A stretch of 64,000 nt of DNA, from contig CM053266.1 of NCBI GenBank assembly GCA_028583415.1, positions 36,699,758 through 36,763,757 of the forward strand, given 5' to 3'. Shown here piece by piece: positions 23,401-35,085 of this stretch (positions within the stretch are counted from its first letter, which is position 1; every line of letters begins with the position of its first letter). A program made the translations under genes and the position numbers. This stretch comes from Protea cynaroides (Eukaryota; Streptophyta; Magnoliopsida; Proteales; Proteaceae). The notes under the pieces are model-generated. The model saw only the letters and a list, made by a program, of their open reading frames with translations. It was not told where the DNA came from and ran no database searches.

Positions 23401-26400
23401 TCTTCCTTACTCTGCTAAAACTTTACTATTATAATGCCCTAGCAAAAGCCATGGGTGTCATTTCCTAAAAATCTCTCGTCTAACTCTTAAATTTTTTTTT
23501 TTTGGCCTTTAATCCTACAACTTAGTGTTTAAAAACACTTAAAACACATTTCATAAATTCTTAAAACAGTACATACATCCTCTATAACTTAGTCTCTATG
23601 TCTCATCAATTTTTCATTTGTTCATTTGGAAAAATATCATTGCTGTCCTTGCTACATGAGGCAGTAGCATTTCATTTGATTTCATCAATCTCATGACTTC
23701 ATACACAACTATACCGTCCATTATGTCCATCTTGTTGTTCATCTATTATAAATCATGTAGTTTTTAGATGCTACCACACCAGTCCCAGTTGAGCCGCCAG
23801 GCTCTGTAGAAAAGAAAACTCATTAAAGGATCATACTTGAGCCCAAGGGGGCATCAAATGTAGAAAGGAAATGATGTTTAAGATGAAGCAAATAAAAAAA
23901 AAATGTACATGTACTTTTGAGTAGCTAGTAGACAAAGTTGATGTAATAGCATTATGTAAAGATTGTTCCGCCACCCGTTAATGTATCTTGTCTTCCACTG
24001 AATGTTTGCAATGTTGTAACTTATGTTATCGATAAGAGTGAGCTTGAGTCATCTACCTCTTGTGATCTTGGGTATTTTTAGTCTAATAATGCTTGAGACC
24101 CCGAGTTTGGGGGTGTAATAGTCTCGTGTTTGGGGGCGTTACACATTCATAAATCATAAATCCACACAATAACACAAATGCTCATTGTCTCAAGGTCTGA
24201 ATACGCAAAATCAAATAGTACCTTCCCATCACTCCATCCCATTGTCTAATCATATGTAGAGTGGCGTGGAGGATCTATCTGGTCAGGTTGCCTTTGCTGA
24301 AGATAATATAGCTCAGCCTGAAAAACAAAGTCTTGCCACGACATCCTATGGTTGAAGTAGCGGTGGTAGTCATCCACATATCTCCTATACATGGAATTCT
24401 GTAAAGATACCTATTCTTGGGTACATTTTTGCAAAATGTGGAATGAACTCACTGTACACTGGTTGGTGAAGCAAGACTCTCTGGGCGGTCGGGTTGGAGA
24501 AAAGACCGTCCACAAAGTTGGAGCCAGTCTGTGAAGTAGCATCAGTAGAAGAATCATGTGGACTGGGAAGCATGCGGTAATTGTCACTGGAATAAGAATC
24601 GAACACCGACGTGGTGCCAAATCCGGGAGCAAGGAAAGATGGGGCACTCCACTGCTACTGCCCCTGTCTAGTGCTACCTTCAATGCTCATTCCTCTAAAG
24701 CTTGTGGACATGCTATCAACCTCAGGCTCAATATCAGGATCAGGAACGAAGTCAAGGTAATCATCGTCGTCTTCTTGGGTTGGTTGCAAAGGGCGACGAG
24801 ACCTACGTGAATACCCAGTCGTAGGCCGTGATGATCCTTTTTTGTCTTTTTCGGACCCCAAGAATGGATTGGATCGAAACGACTTTCCTGTCGAACCCCT
24901 TTGGGGCGCCCATCGTGGTCTGTATCCTGTGTAGCGTGAGTATACTGGCTCTCTTCGGTTTATCTAACAATGGGTACAGTCGGTTTAGGATCAGGCTCTC
25001 TCCCAGAGACACCGTGCTGCTCATGTGAGGACCCACCACCACCACCATCACCACCATCGCCATCATCACTATCAGAACTTGACCAACCAATCTCATCAAC
25101 TGTATGATCACTGCCAGTGCCTATGCCACTACCAGCTGGGGGTCAAACAGTCGAGGCGACTGTACGTGTACACGACCCTCGTCCGAAGACAGAAATCGCT
25201 CGACATCAGCATCGATCTGAGTAGCCAAAGTGGGATTGGGCCTCCCACCAGACTCATCTATCATTGGTATTGCTCTGTCTCATACCCACTCCATTAGGGG
25301 ATCCTCCTCATCTGAAGATAGCTGGAAGACGTCGGCAAGCTCGATTGGGGTTTGATCATTTTGTTGTGATTGGCTTATGCTTGGTACCCTCAGTCTCATA
25401 CTCTCATGTTATAATGCACGTACACCAAGTCATTGAGCCATTCAGAGCCCAATCAATTCTGCCTCTTTGAATGGATGAGGGAGAAGGTACTCCAGTTTCA
25501 TTTACAGCTAGATGAGGAACATGTTTGAGATAAGATTTTGATTGTTATTTTCCTCAACTCAAATGCATCCTTGCCATACAACACCCATCATTCAGTTGTA
25601 GTAGAAGAAGAAGAACACATTTTAATGACATCTCATTCTCATGTCAATATACATATTACAAGATATGTTACTTGAAAATTGCAATTTCCATAATTTCATA
25701 CCAGGATCGGTACTTTCTCGGTCAGCCATGGCAGCGGAAGTTCTAAAACTCCTAAGGCCATCTCTGAACGTTTTAATCTACACCCATTTGGAAACTTATA
25801 AAAATTAGTCATTATAATATATGGATATTCAAATAATTCAGCACTTAAACTATATAACTCATCTCCAAGTTGGCCAGTGCTTGTACATATAAACTTGGCT
25901 CTAATTTTGCCTTAACAGTTTTGATCACACTGATAAGGTCAGAATTGAGCCCAAGTACATATGAATATTGATACTTGGGGTTCAAATAGTATGCTGTAAA
26001 ATTGGAGTCACATGATTAAAATCTAGTATTAAGTTGAACTTAATTAAAGACATTATGAAATATACTCACTAGCCTTATGCAATAGGTGCATTAGCTAACT
26101 CTCCCATCGATCTTTGATAATCTTGATAAAATTTTTGATACCACGTGGTAGCACAGCACGAACACGCTCCTTCAACGTATCGATGGCAGTATATAATAGT
26201 GGCATAGTGGGCTTGAATGATGTATCCACCAATCTCAGCACCTTTACCACTAGTTTCAGAATTTTTACCACGTTCTTCAGGTTTCTCCAAAATTCATCTG
26301 AAGCTATGTTAGATTGTGCTTGCACCCCACCAGGGGAGCTGGACTTCCTCTAGCGAAACCAGTCCTCAGATGCAAACATCGATATGAGGCTTGCCATCTT

Positions 26401-29400
26401 TGCCTCAAAGCTCTTTAGTGCTATATGGTTGGTAGAAAATCTGGTAACGCTAGGTCTGACCAAGTCCCTTCCACATTTCTCCCTCAGCAAGTTCAAAGAA
26501 TAGGCATGGTTGTATACAAATGTTGTCACCTGTCTAGCTTATTTAACCACAGTTTTACTTTGGATAGCTTGCCCATATCCTTCAGCATAAGATTAATGCA
26601 ATGAGCAGCACATGGAGTCCAGAAGAGATTGTACTCCCTATTAGCCATTATCATCTATCCTAGCTTCTTGTAGTGTTGCAAATGGTCCGTCACAATCTAG
26701 ACCTCATTTTGAGCCCGAACTTCAACCACCACTTTCTGCAGCAATCCATAAATGTAATCAGCATCTTTTGTCACAACAGATGCATCCACAGACTTGAGGA
26801 ACGTTGTCTTCCCGTCACAGTAGACCATGAAGTTGATGATGGATTTCTAATGGGATCAGTCCAACCATCACATAATGGTCACCCCATATGTACTCCACAT
26901 CTTCTTTAAGCTTTCTATCCAATCTTGTAATTCTTTCTTTTATCTAGGGAGATACACATTCATGATTTCATATGCAATGGAGCCTTTAACCCCAGGACCA
27001 GCCTTAGCAACTGCGTCAAGCATGGTCTGATAGAATGGGCCTCTAATGGCATGTGCTGGGATACCATGATATAAGGACCACCTAGCATTGGCATCCCCAA
27101 CAACTTGTGTTGCATTCTTTCACATTGACTTCAGCTTATCCCTAGGCTTCCTAAAAGCTCCTAGATGCTAGCGTAGGATCTTAACATAATTATCATCCCT
27201 AGCGGGTGGTGGCTGGGGTTGTGCTCTAATACTATGTGATCTTCTAAACATAGAAGCCAACCCCTTACTCCGTGTTTGTGGCTGAGGCTGCTGAGCTGAT
27301 CCATTACCACTGCCACTTGCCCCTCTCGTCATGGCCCTCGCTCTATCCCGGTCCATGTCAAGGGAGATTCTACTAGCTGCTACTGCCCGTCTCATATCTC
27401 TAGCTTCAGCCTCAGTCATACCAGTAGTATCCATGCCATCATCATCAGAAGAGTCATCATCCATACCACCTCCCATGGTGCCTCGAATTGCGCCCTAGCT
27501 TTCTCTTTCTCTGCCTTCTTTTGCTGTCCTCCCTTTATGTGTTTGCCTACGGACCTGGAAATCTCCACAGGAATCATAAGACGCTTTGCCACATCTGTAT
27601 TGGTCCCACTCAAGTGTTGCTTAAGTCTAGTGATCCACTAGACATAAGCCTTTTCCCACATGATTTACACGGGGTTTTCCGTCTGTCACCGTCAATGGTA
27701 GTCAAATACTGCCATGCCATCTCAATACGACCACCATCACCTCCTTCACTAGACCCCGAAGCAACCATTTTCTCTTGTTAGCATTGTTACATAAAATGAT
27801 AAAATAAACAAAGTTAAATTAATAGGTTTAATATAAAGAAACTTAAAATGGAAGAACATAAAAAGCACCAAATATGCGAATACAACTCAAAACACATTGA
27901 AATTACTTTTCAAAATTTTCTTTATTTTTTTATACGAAAACAAAATATTTTTCCTAATTTTCTCTATTTTACAGAAATATTTAGATATTATTATTAAGAA
28001 AAATTTTCATCTAACCCCCAAAAACTATGTCAAATTCGATCTACTATCCAATGGTTTCTAGAAATTCTAACCGGCCCCATTTAACTGACAGACTTGACTG
28101 AACATGTGAGTAGACATTTCTACCCTTTCTATTTGAAACTTTAAAACATTAAAATGAGATAAAGTTACTAATTTATCCTTTCTTTAAAATATTAAAATGA
28201 AACTCAAAAAAAAAAAAAAAATCATAAAATTTCATCACTTGCAAGTTGTATCTCAGATCGGGAACTGAGAATCATTCATGATCAATAACGATTACCATGG
28301 CCGGACAGAGTTGCAGGTTTTATATCATCCTCATTAGCACTCCATTACCTAATCTTTAATGATCTCAAGCCCTTCCAACTCAAATCCAGATTCATTAAAA
28401 AGAGATATATTCCACTTCGATTGCTTGGTCATTTCGAAATCTAGGTCAAGAAGATCTATTCCTTTCCAGATCTCGATTATCCTGCCTGAAGTTCTGCAAA
28501 TCTCGCTAAATGAAGCTTTATTTTATTTTTACTTGTCCCCGATTTTATAGAGATGATGTGGAGCCGTGAGGAATTTTTGTTCTGAAATCATGTGTCCCTC
28601 TTCTCGGACTCTCTCTCTTAATCTGCCCCCACTCCCTATCTTCTCTCCTTCTTACTTCTTCTCCTTCACTTTTTTCCCACAATCCCTCTTTTTTTTCCTA
28701 AAATTTCTTTACCTTCCCCTCTTCTCGGACTCTCTCTCTCTCTCACTCTGGCCACCGACGGCCCCATTCACTATCTTCTCTCCTTCCTACTTCTTCTCCT
28801 TCACTTTTCTCCCACAATCCCTATTTTTTTTCCTAAAATTTCTTTACCTTCCCCTCTTCTCGAACTCTCTCTCACTTTGGCCCCCAACGGCCCCACTCCC
28901 TATCTTCTCTCCTTCCTACTTCTTCTCTCACAATCCCTATATTTTTTCCTAAAATTTCTTGACCTTCCCCTCTTCTCGGACTCTCCTCTCACTCTGGCCA
29001 CGATGGCCCCACTCCCTATCTTCTCTCCTTCCTATTTCTTCTCCTTCACTTTTCTCCCACAATCCCTATTTCTTCTCCCGTAATCTTCTCTCAATTTCTA
29101 TATAGATCCCCTTTTGTTTCTTGCTTGGATTGGACTCATCCGTAAAACCTTTTAAAAAAAAAAAAAAAAACAAAGCAACAAAAACCCTTTTAACTGAAGT
29201 ATCTTTAGAGAAACGAAAAAAAAAAAAAATTGCAGACATTGAACTCCGACGTAGGAAACGATCAGAGGAGGATCCCCTTGTTTCTTGCTCTTCGTCTCCA
29301 AATTTCTAGGGTTTGGGAAGAAAGAAACTTGAAAAACAGATGGGAATAAGGGCATTATTTTCTTTTACTTTTGGAATAAGGGTATTATTGTCCTAATATT

Positions 29401-32092
29401 TGCAACTAACGGGACTCTACTAACGGGTGGGGTCTCTTTGATTAACGGTGAAAAAATTTTGGGTGGTAGATGAGACATTTGGAAACCTTTTGGGTACTAG
29501 ATGAAACTTTTGAAACTTTTAGGGGTTAGATCGAATTTGACATAGTTTTTGGGGGTTAGATGAAATTTTTTCTATTATTAATTTCAAATATTACATAAAA
29601 ATATTTTTTTTTCCAAAAAAAAATAAAACTCGACACCATGGAACCGTAGATTGGCCAATGGTGTTCAAAATATATTATTTTGAACATCAACAGATAAGTA
29701 TTAATATTTTTCCTAATTTTTAATTACTGGAAAATAAGATTTTTTAATCAGAAATTCAAAAAAAAAATGTATTAAAAAAAAACTGAAACAAGGACCGCGT
29801 AGATCGGCCAACAGTGTTCAACATATATTATTTTGAATGTCAACCGATTAATATTTACAAAATGTATTTTTCATTTTTTAAACAGAAAATAATATCTTTG
29901 TAATCTCTTATATTGGTGGGAAAGTAGTAGTTTCTTAGTATTTTATTCCCGATTGATTCATAGATTAGGAAGTAGATACGGAGGAGATGGAGTTTAGATT
30001 TGTTTCAGTTTTAGGATGAGATTAGGAGGTGATTTGTGACCAATTTTATATTCTTCATAGTAGGTATCTTCTTATTTTTCTTTAAATATGAGATGTACCC
30101 AAAGAGATATTCAAAATTGAAGAATGAATTGAGTTTGAGTTTAGAATTGTGGTTGCCTGCATGTCTTGCTAGCTAGTGTGCTCTCTTTCCCCTTCGTCCC
30201 CCTCCCCCCCCTCTTTTTTTTTTTTTTGTGCTTCCTCCTCTTCTTCCTTTTTTTTCTCTTATTTATGCTGCTGTTTCTTTTATTTCTTCCTTTCCTGTTG
30301 TGGTATCTGCAACTAACGACACAACCAGTCTCCATCTGGTTGAGTCGATCTCCCTGCAGTCCTTTCTTCCTCATATTTTGGGCCTAGGTTACCTATTCAT
30401 TGGTGACCCAAAGCATGGAGTTTCAGCCCCTCAGTCTCCCTCTGCTGTGAGATTCAAGATAGAGATCTAGCCTGGTCCTTTGCTTACTGTTAGGGTTGAG
30501 TTCAGCCGCTTGCTTCTTCGATCATACTTGGTGGTTGGGACCGAAACTTGTTGGATTCAATAGGGCACTAGCAGTGAGGAACTTAACCCTGAAATTTCAA
30601 GTTGAGAGAAGCAATATTGAGTGAGATCTCTCACTTTCTTGCATGCTGGTTTACCGCTGGTTCTCTGTTCACGATTGAGGTTGAAGACAACCTCTCTTTC
30701 ACACATGACCTACTTATTACTTCTCTTCTGTCCTATTATGCCCCACTCTTTATAATCAATTATGTTATCTCCTTGTTTTAGTCTTCCTTTCAAATTTGCC
30801 CTCACAACTTTAATTCTGACTCCGGTTTAATCCTAAGGGTCTCTTTGCTTCACTCTAAGGGTATCATACAATCTGATTATTTACAGAATTGTCACTACCT
30901 GATTACCCTATACTTTGAGTTGTTCTATTGTTTGGGTGTGCCCATTAGTGGACCAATATGGGTTTTCCGACCCCTGGTCTGCATCAATTGCTTTTATCTC
31001 TATCAGCACTACTATTGATGTATATATGTTATACATGCTCCTGCATTGTTTAACTCTTTTGCTACTTCACGCTTTTTGGTGTATAGTTTTTCTTCATAGT
31101 TTTAGTGAAATTTATTTGCGGTTGCCTACCCAAAAAGAAAAAAGATGATCTTTCTGCATTAGTTTGTGCATATTAGCTCTGTCTAAGTTGGGTACAATTT
31201 CCAATGTCCCTTTTCTCTTGCCAGAAACTAAATCATGCTGATATTTACTTATCCCACCCCCCCAAAAAAAAAAAAAAAAAAAAAAACCCAACCCAACCCC
31301 AAAAAATTGCTGATATTTGAGCAATGTCCTGACTTGCAACCCCAAAAAAATAGCTCAAGAAAGGTGATTTTGCGTCCCTTTTAAATAATCTTTTACGTTA
31401 TTCAAGTGTGTCTGATGTTTGTTTACATTCTTAGAAATAAAAAATAGTACTAGGAGTTGCTTATTCTTAAAATTCCATTTAGCATGTCTTTAGATCCTCA
31501 GAATGAAAAGTTTGTCAGAGTTTAGGATATGGCTGGAAGTCTATTTGACTTTGATTGGCAGTTTAATGTTCAGAAACATCAAAGTGATTCCTTGTCTTCC
31601 TTACAATTAAGGCTCACTATTATTATTATTTTTTTTTTTTATGAATAAATTCGTTTTTTATCACAAAAAAAGAAAAAAAAGAAAAAGAAAAAAGAAGAAG
31701 ATGATTTGATCTAACTCAAATGAGGTAGTTGAGTGTTTCCCGTGATACTTAGGCAGTTCTTTAGTCCTTAGATTTCTTGCCACTGCATACATTGACTTGC
31801 ATATTTCTGAAACATGAGCAATGAAGAAAAATATAAATCATTCAGTGAGTTACAGACATTGTCAATGTCCCCATTCCTACTCAACATTTAATGCGGGCTT
31901 ATGCATGAACTCTGTTTTTGATGTAGTGATATCTCAGATAGAAGCTATGGCTGAAGATGTTCATCCTTTGCTTGCTGAGGTTTGTAATAGTGGTCTTTTG
32001 AATGAAGTGGAGAGTTTAACCAGAAGCTTGACAGAAGCAGCTGAAGATTTGAGGTAAATTTCGTACTTTACATTCCTGTTTTCACGAGGAAC

Positions 32093-32137
<45 letters not shown>

Positions 32138-35085
32138 ATCTGAACTTTCTTGTGATGTGACATTCAAGAAGTGTATGTTGTCTTGTTGAATCTCATAATC
32201 CACTCTTGTTTGGTCTTGTGTATATTCTGTCTGCAATAGCTGGTAGCCTGGTACTTTAGGTGTGCATGTATAAAATCAAGAAAGGGGGAAAACAAGAAAG
32301 AAAATTAAACATTTGTATGGAACTGGTCCATAAAGGCTTGTATGACTGGGTAAGCGATGTTCTATATATTATGTGTGTCATCTCCCAAACTACTTGCTTA
32401 TCCTGCTAGGGTGTAACCAATGCTGGTGACATTTGGGTTGTCACTGCTTGCGATGTAGCGGACATGAGTGAGTCCATGTGATAGAGGATGCTGCAGCTAC
32501 TTCATTGGTCGAGTTTCTTCCCCAAACACGTTGCGGAATATCTCAAAAGTGGGTTTAAAGTTACATATTACAGAAATGCCAGTGGTTCCTTCACAGCGAA
32601 ATGGCATTCTTATAATTTTTATTAAATCTGATTTCACTTTTTAGCCACTTCCTGTGTTTGTTTCAGGACGAAATTTGATCAGTCAGGTGGTTTTGGGATC
32701 ATCTTCTCCATGAGCTCACCGATGTCCATCCATAGTGGTGTCAAATCTAAGTCTCCCAATAGTAGTGGCATTTAGTGATTTAGATTACCCACACCCAGCC
32801 CCCACCCCCACCCCCCCCACGGCCATGGCCCGAAGTGCCAAAATAGTATTTCTGTGTTGTTGTAGGAAACTTTTTCAGGTCAGGTTTTTGTCTACACTAT
32901 GGCTCAGTTTGGTTGCAAGGGAAATTAAAGAGAAGGGAAGTAAAAATTTCAAATATTAAATGGAACTTTTATAGCTATAACACAACATGATTGTATAAAC
33001 TACCTAAATTTCTTACCATATTTAGTAATGATACTTATTAGATGTAAAATTTATTTTACTTTTCAAATGCAAGGGATTTGGATGCAAAGTGAAGTGTAAG
33101 TTAATAACTAAATAGGGAATGATTTTGAGTTAGTTACATAGTCATGTGATAGCATGTGCTGTTTTTGATTTAAAAAAATAGCATGTGCTGTAATGGTTAG
33201 AAAGTTTCCTTTTTATGTTTAAAAATTTCACCTCCATTCCCTTTAATTCTCCTTGCAATCAATCAGGGCCTATGTGTCCATCTGGTTGCAAGGGAAATAA
33301 AGGAAGGCAAGTGAAATTAAATCAAACCTAAAAAGGAAACTTTTGTAATCATTATCTAATATGACTGTCACAAACTCCAAATCATTCCAAATTTGGTTAT
33401 TAAATTTTACTTTATTTTACATCCAAATTCTTTGGATTTGAAAAGTAAAATAAAAATTACTAAATAAGACAAGAAATAAAGGTAGATTATACAATGATGC
33501 TAGGCATGGATTACAAAAGTATCATTTTTCTTTTTAAAACAAATTTTACTTCCCTTCCCTTGTACTTGTTCAACCAGACGAAGCCCATGTAGCATCAATA
33601 AATTACTGGGGAAAAGATCATCTAGTTGATCCACCTAGATTGCTTTCTAAGGCCTCACAGAGCTCTTTATTTTTGCGTCATGGATGGATGATGCGTGCAT
33701 TGTGGAGCATTCAACAGCATGGGGACTGTGGATCTACTAACAGTGGTTTTAATCAAGGTTCAAAATCTCAGATTTAGGCTGTCGAAATATTTTGGTATTT
33801 TGCAAAATTTCACTAGTCATTTTGTTTTGGTTGCTTGCAAGACTGAAATATTTCGATAATTTTGGCAAAATTTCAAACCATGGTTTTAATCCACAATTGC
33901 CAGTAAATAAGTTTTTTTTTTTATTTTGGCTCATTGCAACTTTACCACGAGTAGAGGTGATGTCAACAAGTGGGGCATTTTCAACTGTCTTCTATGTCCC
34001 CTAGGATGTTTGACAGACTAAAATTTTGAACCATGGTTTTAATCTAGACAGTAGGTTTTTTATTTTATTTTGTTATTGTGATTTCAGCTAGGTGGAGCTT
34101 TTGGACTGCTTTTTCTATATCTCATAGGATGAGTTTGATGAATTGCCTAGAAAATCTGCCCTACTAATTACATGCATTTGTGTGTTAGTTGTGTGAATGT
34201 ACAGTCACATTATTTCTGGAAATTTCAATTTGTATACCCATTTAAGACTGCTCACCATACTGCCTGCGCATATCCAATCTTTTATTTGCCTCGTCTCCAT
34301 TCACATGTCGTGACTGCATTAGTATTGTATGCTCTCTCTCTCTCTCTCTCTGTTCTCCATTGATTTGGTACTTTATCCCATTGCTTGCAGAAGGGTGAAC
34401 TCATCCATCATGACTACTGAGAACACAGAGCTGATTCGACAGTCTATTTACACCCTCATATTTACTTTGAAGAACATTGAGGTGAGAATGGTTTGCGGCC
34501 TAGCTTTTTTATCGGTTTCTCTAAAGCTTTGTTTGTTTTTAGGTAAAAGTCACGTAAAAGGAAAATTTTCAAGCAAAATCCTACATTTTTGTACTGGTTT
34601 TCCCTTATCATTTTACATTTACATGGATTTATGGAAATAAATACGCCAAATGTGTCTGCTTGTATGTAGAATGATGAAAATAAATGTAAAATATTTATAC
34701 AAAAAGAAAAGAAAAAAAAAAGTTACTACATTTGGGACTGGTTGAAAAAGAAGTAAAATTTCTGCGTTGTCATACTTTTCTACTAAATCTTAAGTAATTT
34801 GGTTGGAAAGTCAAGAAAAATTAATTACTATAGTAAGTGGGTTGTTGAGTTACAAAACTATTGTTGATAATGATTAGTAGAGATTCCATTTGCTTTTATA
34901 TTAACTTTAGGTTACTTTAGAACATTTTACATTCAACCAGATGGAGCTTTAATGTTTCTTATTTTCTGTTCCCTATATCTTTCCATCTCCAGGGTATTAG
35001 CTCTGACATTTCGGGCTTCACGGGTGATGAGGCTACAAGGCGCAACTTGAAATTGCTCATCAAATCCCTTAGCCGATTATTGTGA
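14950..35085 (+). CDS. TGD2: TGD2, plastid inner-envelope MCE-domain lipid transfer protein
   Basis: Substrate-binding subunit of the TGD1-2-3 ABC-type importer. In characterised plants it binds phosphatidic acid and serves ER-to-plastid lipid supply. Coding exons are 14950-15465, 16883-17212, 31938-32053, 34391-34481 and 34993-35085, all GT..AG, phases 0,0,2,0. They give 381 aa, the same length I know for Arabidopsis TGD2. Residues 1-45 look like a plastid transit peptide (Ser-rich, no acidic residues before about 26). A single membrane span lies at about 97-117 (GVGVFVVSGALLF). The MCE/MlaD domain follows, with GTPVRIRGVTVG at about 144-155. The C-terminal half carries the conserved helical region ending NLKLLIKSLSRLL. 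The start MVGSPWVQV aligns with the family start. Intron 2 is about 14.7 kb and full of transposons. Confidence 0.95.
16661..16681. repeat. (TGA)7 microsatellite in TGD2 intron 1
   Basis: Seven perfect trinucleotide repeats. Confidence 0.9.
19698..19863. repeat. Minisatellite, GATGCAACC units, about 22-28 bp
   Basis: The word GATGCAACC (last copy GATGCAACT) starts at 19698, 19724, 19746, 19772, 19800, 19828 and 19856, and the spacers read CTACTACCAGTTGCAC or similar. More units appear at about 20831 and 20955, beyond the solo LTR. The array therefore predates that insertion. Confidence 0.85.
19869..20816. mobile_element. Solo LTR, 948 bp, inserted in a minisatellite
   Basis: It begins TGATGGC and ends GCATCA, with TG..CA and inverted TGATG/CATCA ends. 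The flanks are TTGTA (19864-19868) and GTGTA (20817-20821), a 5-bp target duplication with one mismatch. The same minisatellite lies on both sides. A 57-bp segment is tandemly duplicated inside, at 20445-20501 and 20511-20567. No internal retrotransposon genes remain. Confidence 0.7.
20671..20719. repeat. Twin perfect palindromes centred on CACGTG in the solo LTR
   Basis: 20671-20694 is a perfect 24-bp palindrome and 20700-20719 a perfect 20-bp palindrome. Both share the core CTGTTCACGTGAACAG. They could be cruciform-forming or bHLH/bZIP-type sites; that role is inference. Confidence 0.85.
21206..21486 (+). mobile_element. Ty1/copia-type 3' LTR with polypurine tract
   Basis: The polypurine tract GAGGGGGAG at 21197-21205 directly precedes TGTTAAAGAG, the classic copia 3' LTR junction. 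The LTR runs about 281 bp to ...TTTTGTTACA, with CA at the end. The sequence before it is probably the decayed internal region. No intact gag or pol, and no matching 5' LTR, was seen. Confidence 0.6.
22041..22138. repeat. 29-bp tandem repeat, four copies
   Basis: Units start at 22041, 22070, 22099 and 22128 with TGTTGATTCT, followed by TTAGTTGGCTGTGGTTAAA. The last unit is partial. Confidence 0.9.
22252..22745 (-). mobile_element. LTR retrotransposon remnant with tRNA-Met primer binding site
   Basis: On the minus strand, TGGTATCAGAGCC (plus 22410-22422) is a perfect copia-type initiator-Met primer binding site. Next to it lies an LTR whose plus-strand text starts TGATGGAGGACAGCC at about 22429. 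A second, diverged copy of the LTR edge (GGACAGTCTAGGGGTTAGG) lies at about 22257. Only about 100 bases separate them, so the internal region is almost entirely lost. The outer LTR end near 22745 is approximate. Confidence 0.55.
24385..27768 (-). pseudogene. hAT-superfamily transposase pseudogene
   Basis: Encoded the transposase of a hAT DNA transposon. Reading minus-strand frames in order, a BED-type zinc finger appears at about 27600-27768 (CKSCG, then LKQHLSGT in another frame). A DGWTD motif follows near 26860, then INFMVYCDGKTTFL near 26820, FWTPCAAHCINLML at about 26590-26635, and a conserved LKLVVKVLRLVD..KPTMPLLY segment at about 26150-26300. The C-terminal dimerisation domain (NWSTFSLIHSK, LVYVHYNM) lies at about 25400-25570, and an acidic, Ser-rich tail runs to about 24385. 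Frame changes and stop codons between these blocks show it is dead. Terminal repeats were not identified. Confidence 0.8.
27998..29572. mobile_element. Non-autonomous Mutator-like element (MULE), 1575 bp
   Basis: The terminal inverted repeats are about 46 bp. The left end is GAAAAATTTTCATCTAACCC and the right end is its near-exact complement. A perfect 9-bp target duplication, TATTATTAA, occurs at 27989-27997 and 29573-29581, which is diagnostic for Mutator elements. The interior has no transposase. It holds a unique segment (about 28230-28560) and a CT-rich tandem array (28597-29090). Confidence 0.85.
28597..29090. repeat. CT-rich tandem array inside the MULE, unit about 116-135 bp
   Basis: CCTCTTCTCG starts units at 28597, 28718, 28853 and 28969. 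Each is followed by CTCTCTC, a GGCCCC..CACTCCCTATCTTCTC segment and TTTTTTCCTAAAATTTC. The long ORFs on the plus strand follow this periodicity and are not genes. Confidence 0.85.
29640..29860. repeat. Imperfect direct repeat, spacing about 152 bp
   Basis: GGCCAATGGTGTTCAAAATATATTATTTTGAA near 29653 recurs with a few changes near 29806, including the following TCAAC..GAT..TATTAAT context. Confidence 0.7.
32096..32133. repeat. (AG)19 microsatellite in TGD2 intron 3
   Basis: Thirty-eight bases of perfect AG repeat, about 40 bases after the exon 3 donor. Confidence 0.95.
32900..33580. mobile_element. Two adjacent MITE-like elements, TIRs GTTTGGTTGCAAGG
   Basis: The first (about 32905-33271) begins CTCAGTTTGGTTGCAAGGG and ends with its inverse, CCTTGCAATCAATCAGGGC, flanked by CTATG on each side. 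The second (about 33283-33580) begins CTGGTTGCAAGGGAAATAAAG and ends CCCTTGTACTTGTTCAACCAG. Related half-sites occur at about 34530-34940 and 35610-35975. Boundaries are approximate. Confidence 0.55.
33754..33882. mobile_element. 129-bp hAT-type MITE in TGD2 intron 3
   Basis: The left end is CAAGGTTCAAAATCTC and the right end the inverse GCAAAATTTCAAACCATG. The flanks GTTTTAAT at 33746-33753 and 33883-33890 are a perfect 8-bp target duplication. Confidence 0.78.

Larger units (their letters stand above)
17213..31937 (+). other. TGD2 intron 2, a 14.7-kb transposon-filled intron
   Basis: Donor GTGCGC follows ...CTCAAAAGG and acceptor ATCTCAG precedes ATAGAAGC. No host exon is needed between them, because phase and conserved sequence join directly. 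From left to right it holds a 28-T run at 17454, a repeat-rich retroelement tract (about 17850-21486), GGCGCC-rich repeat patches, a minus-strand LTR fragment, a hAT transposase pseudogene, a Mutator-like element, an imperfect direct repeat and another CT-rich retroelement-like patch (about 30150-31000). Confidence 0.85.

Noticed and set aside
28566..29083. Long plus-strand ORFs of 128 and 68 codons rich in Phe/Ser/Leu
   Set aside because: They translate the CT-rich tandem array inside the MULE and repeat with its period. No start context or family.
30150..31000. CT-rich retroelement-like patch resembling 18600-19360
   Set aside because: Style and some words are shared, but no terminal repeats, primer site or coding motif could be fixed.
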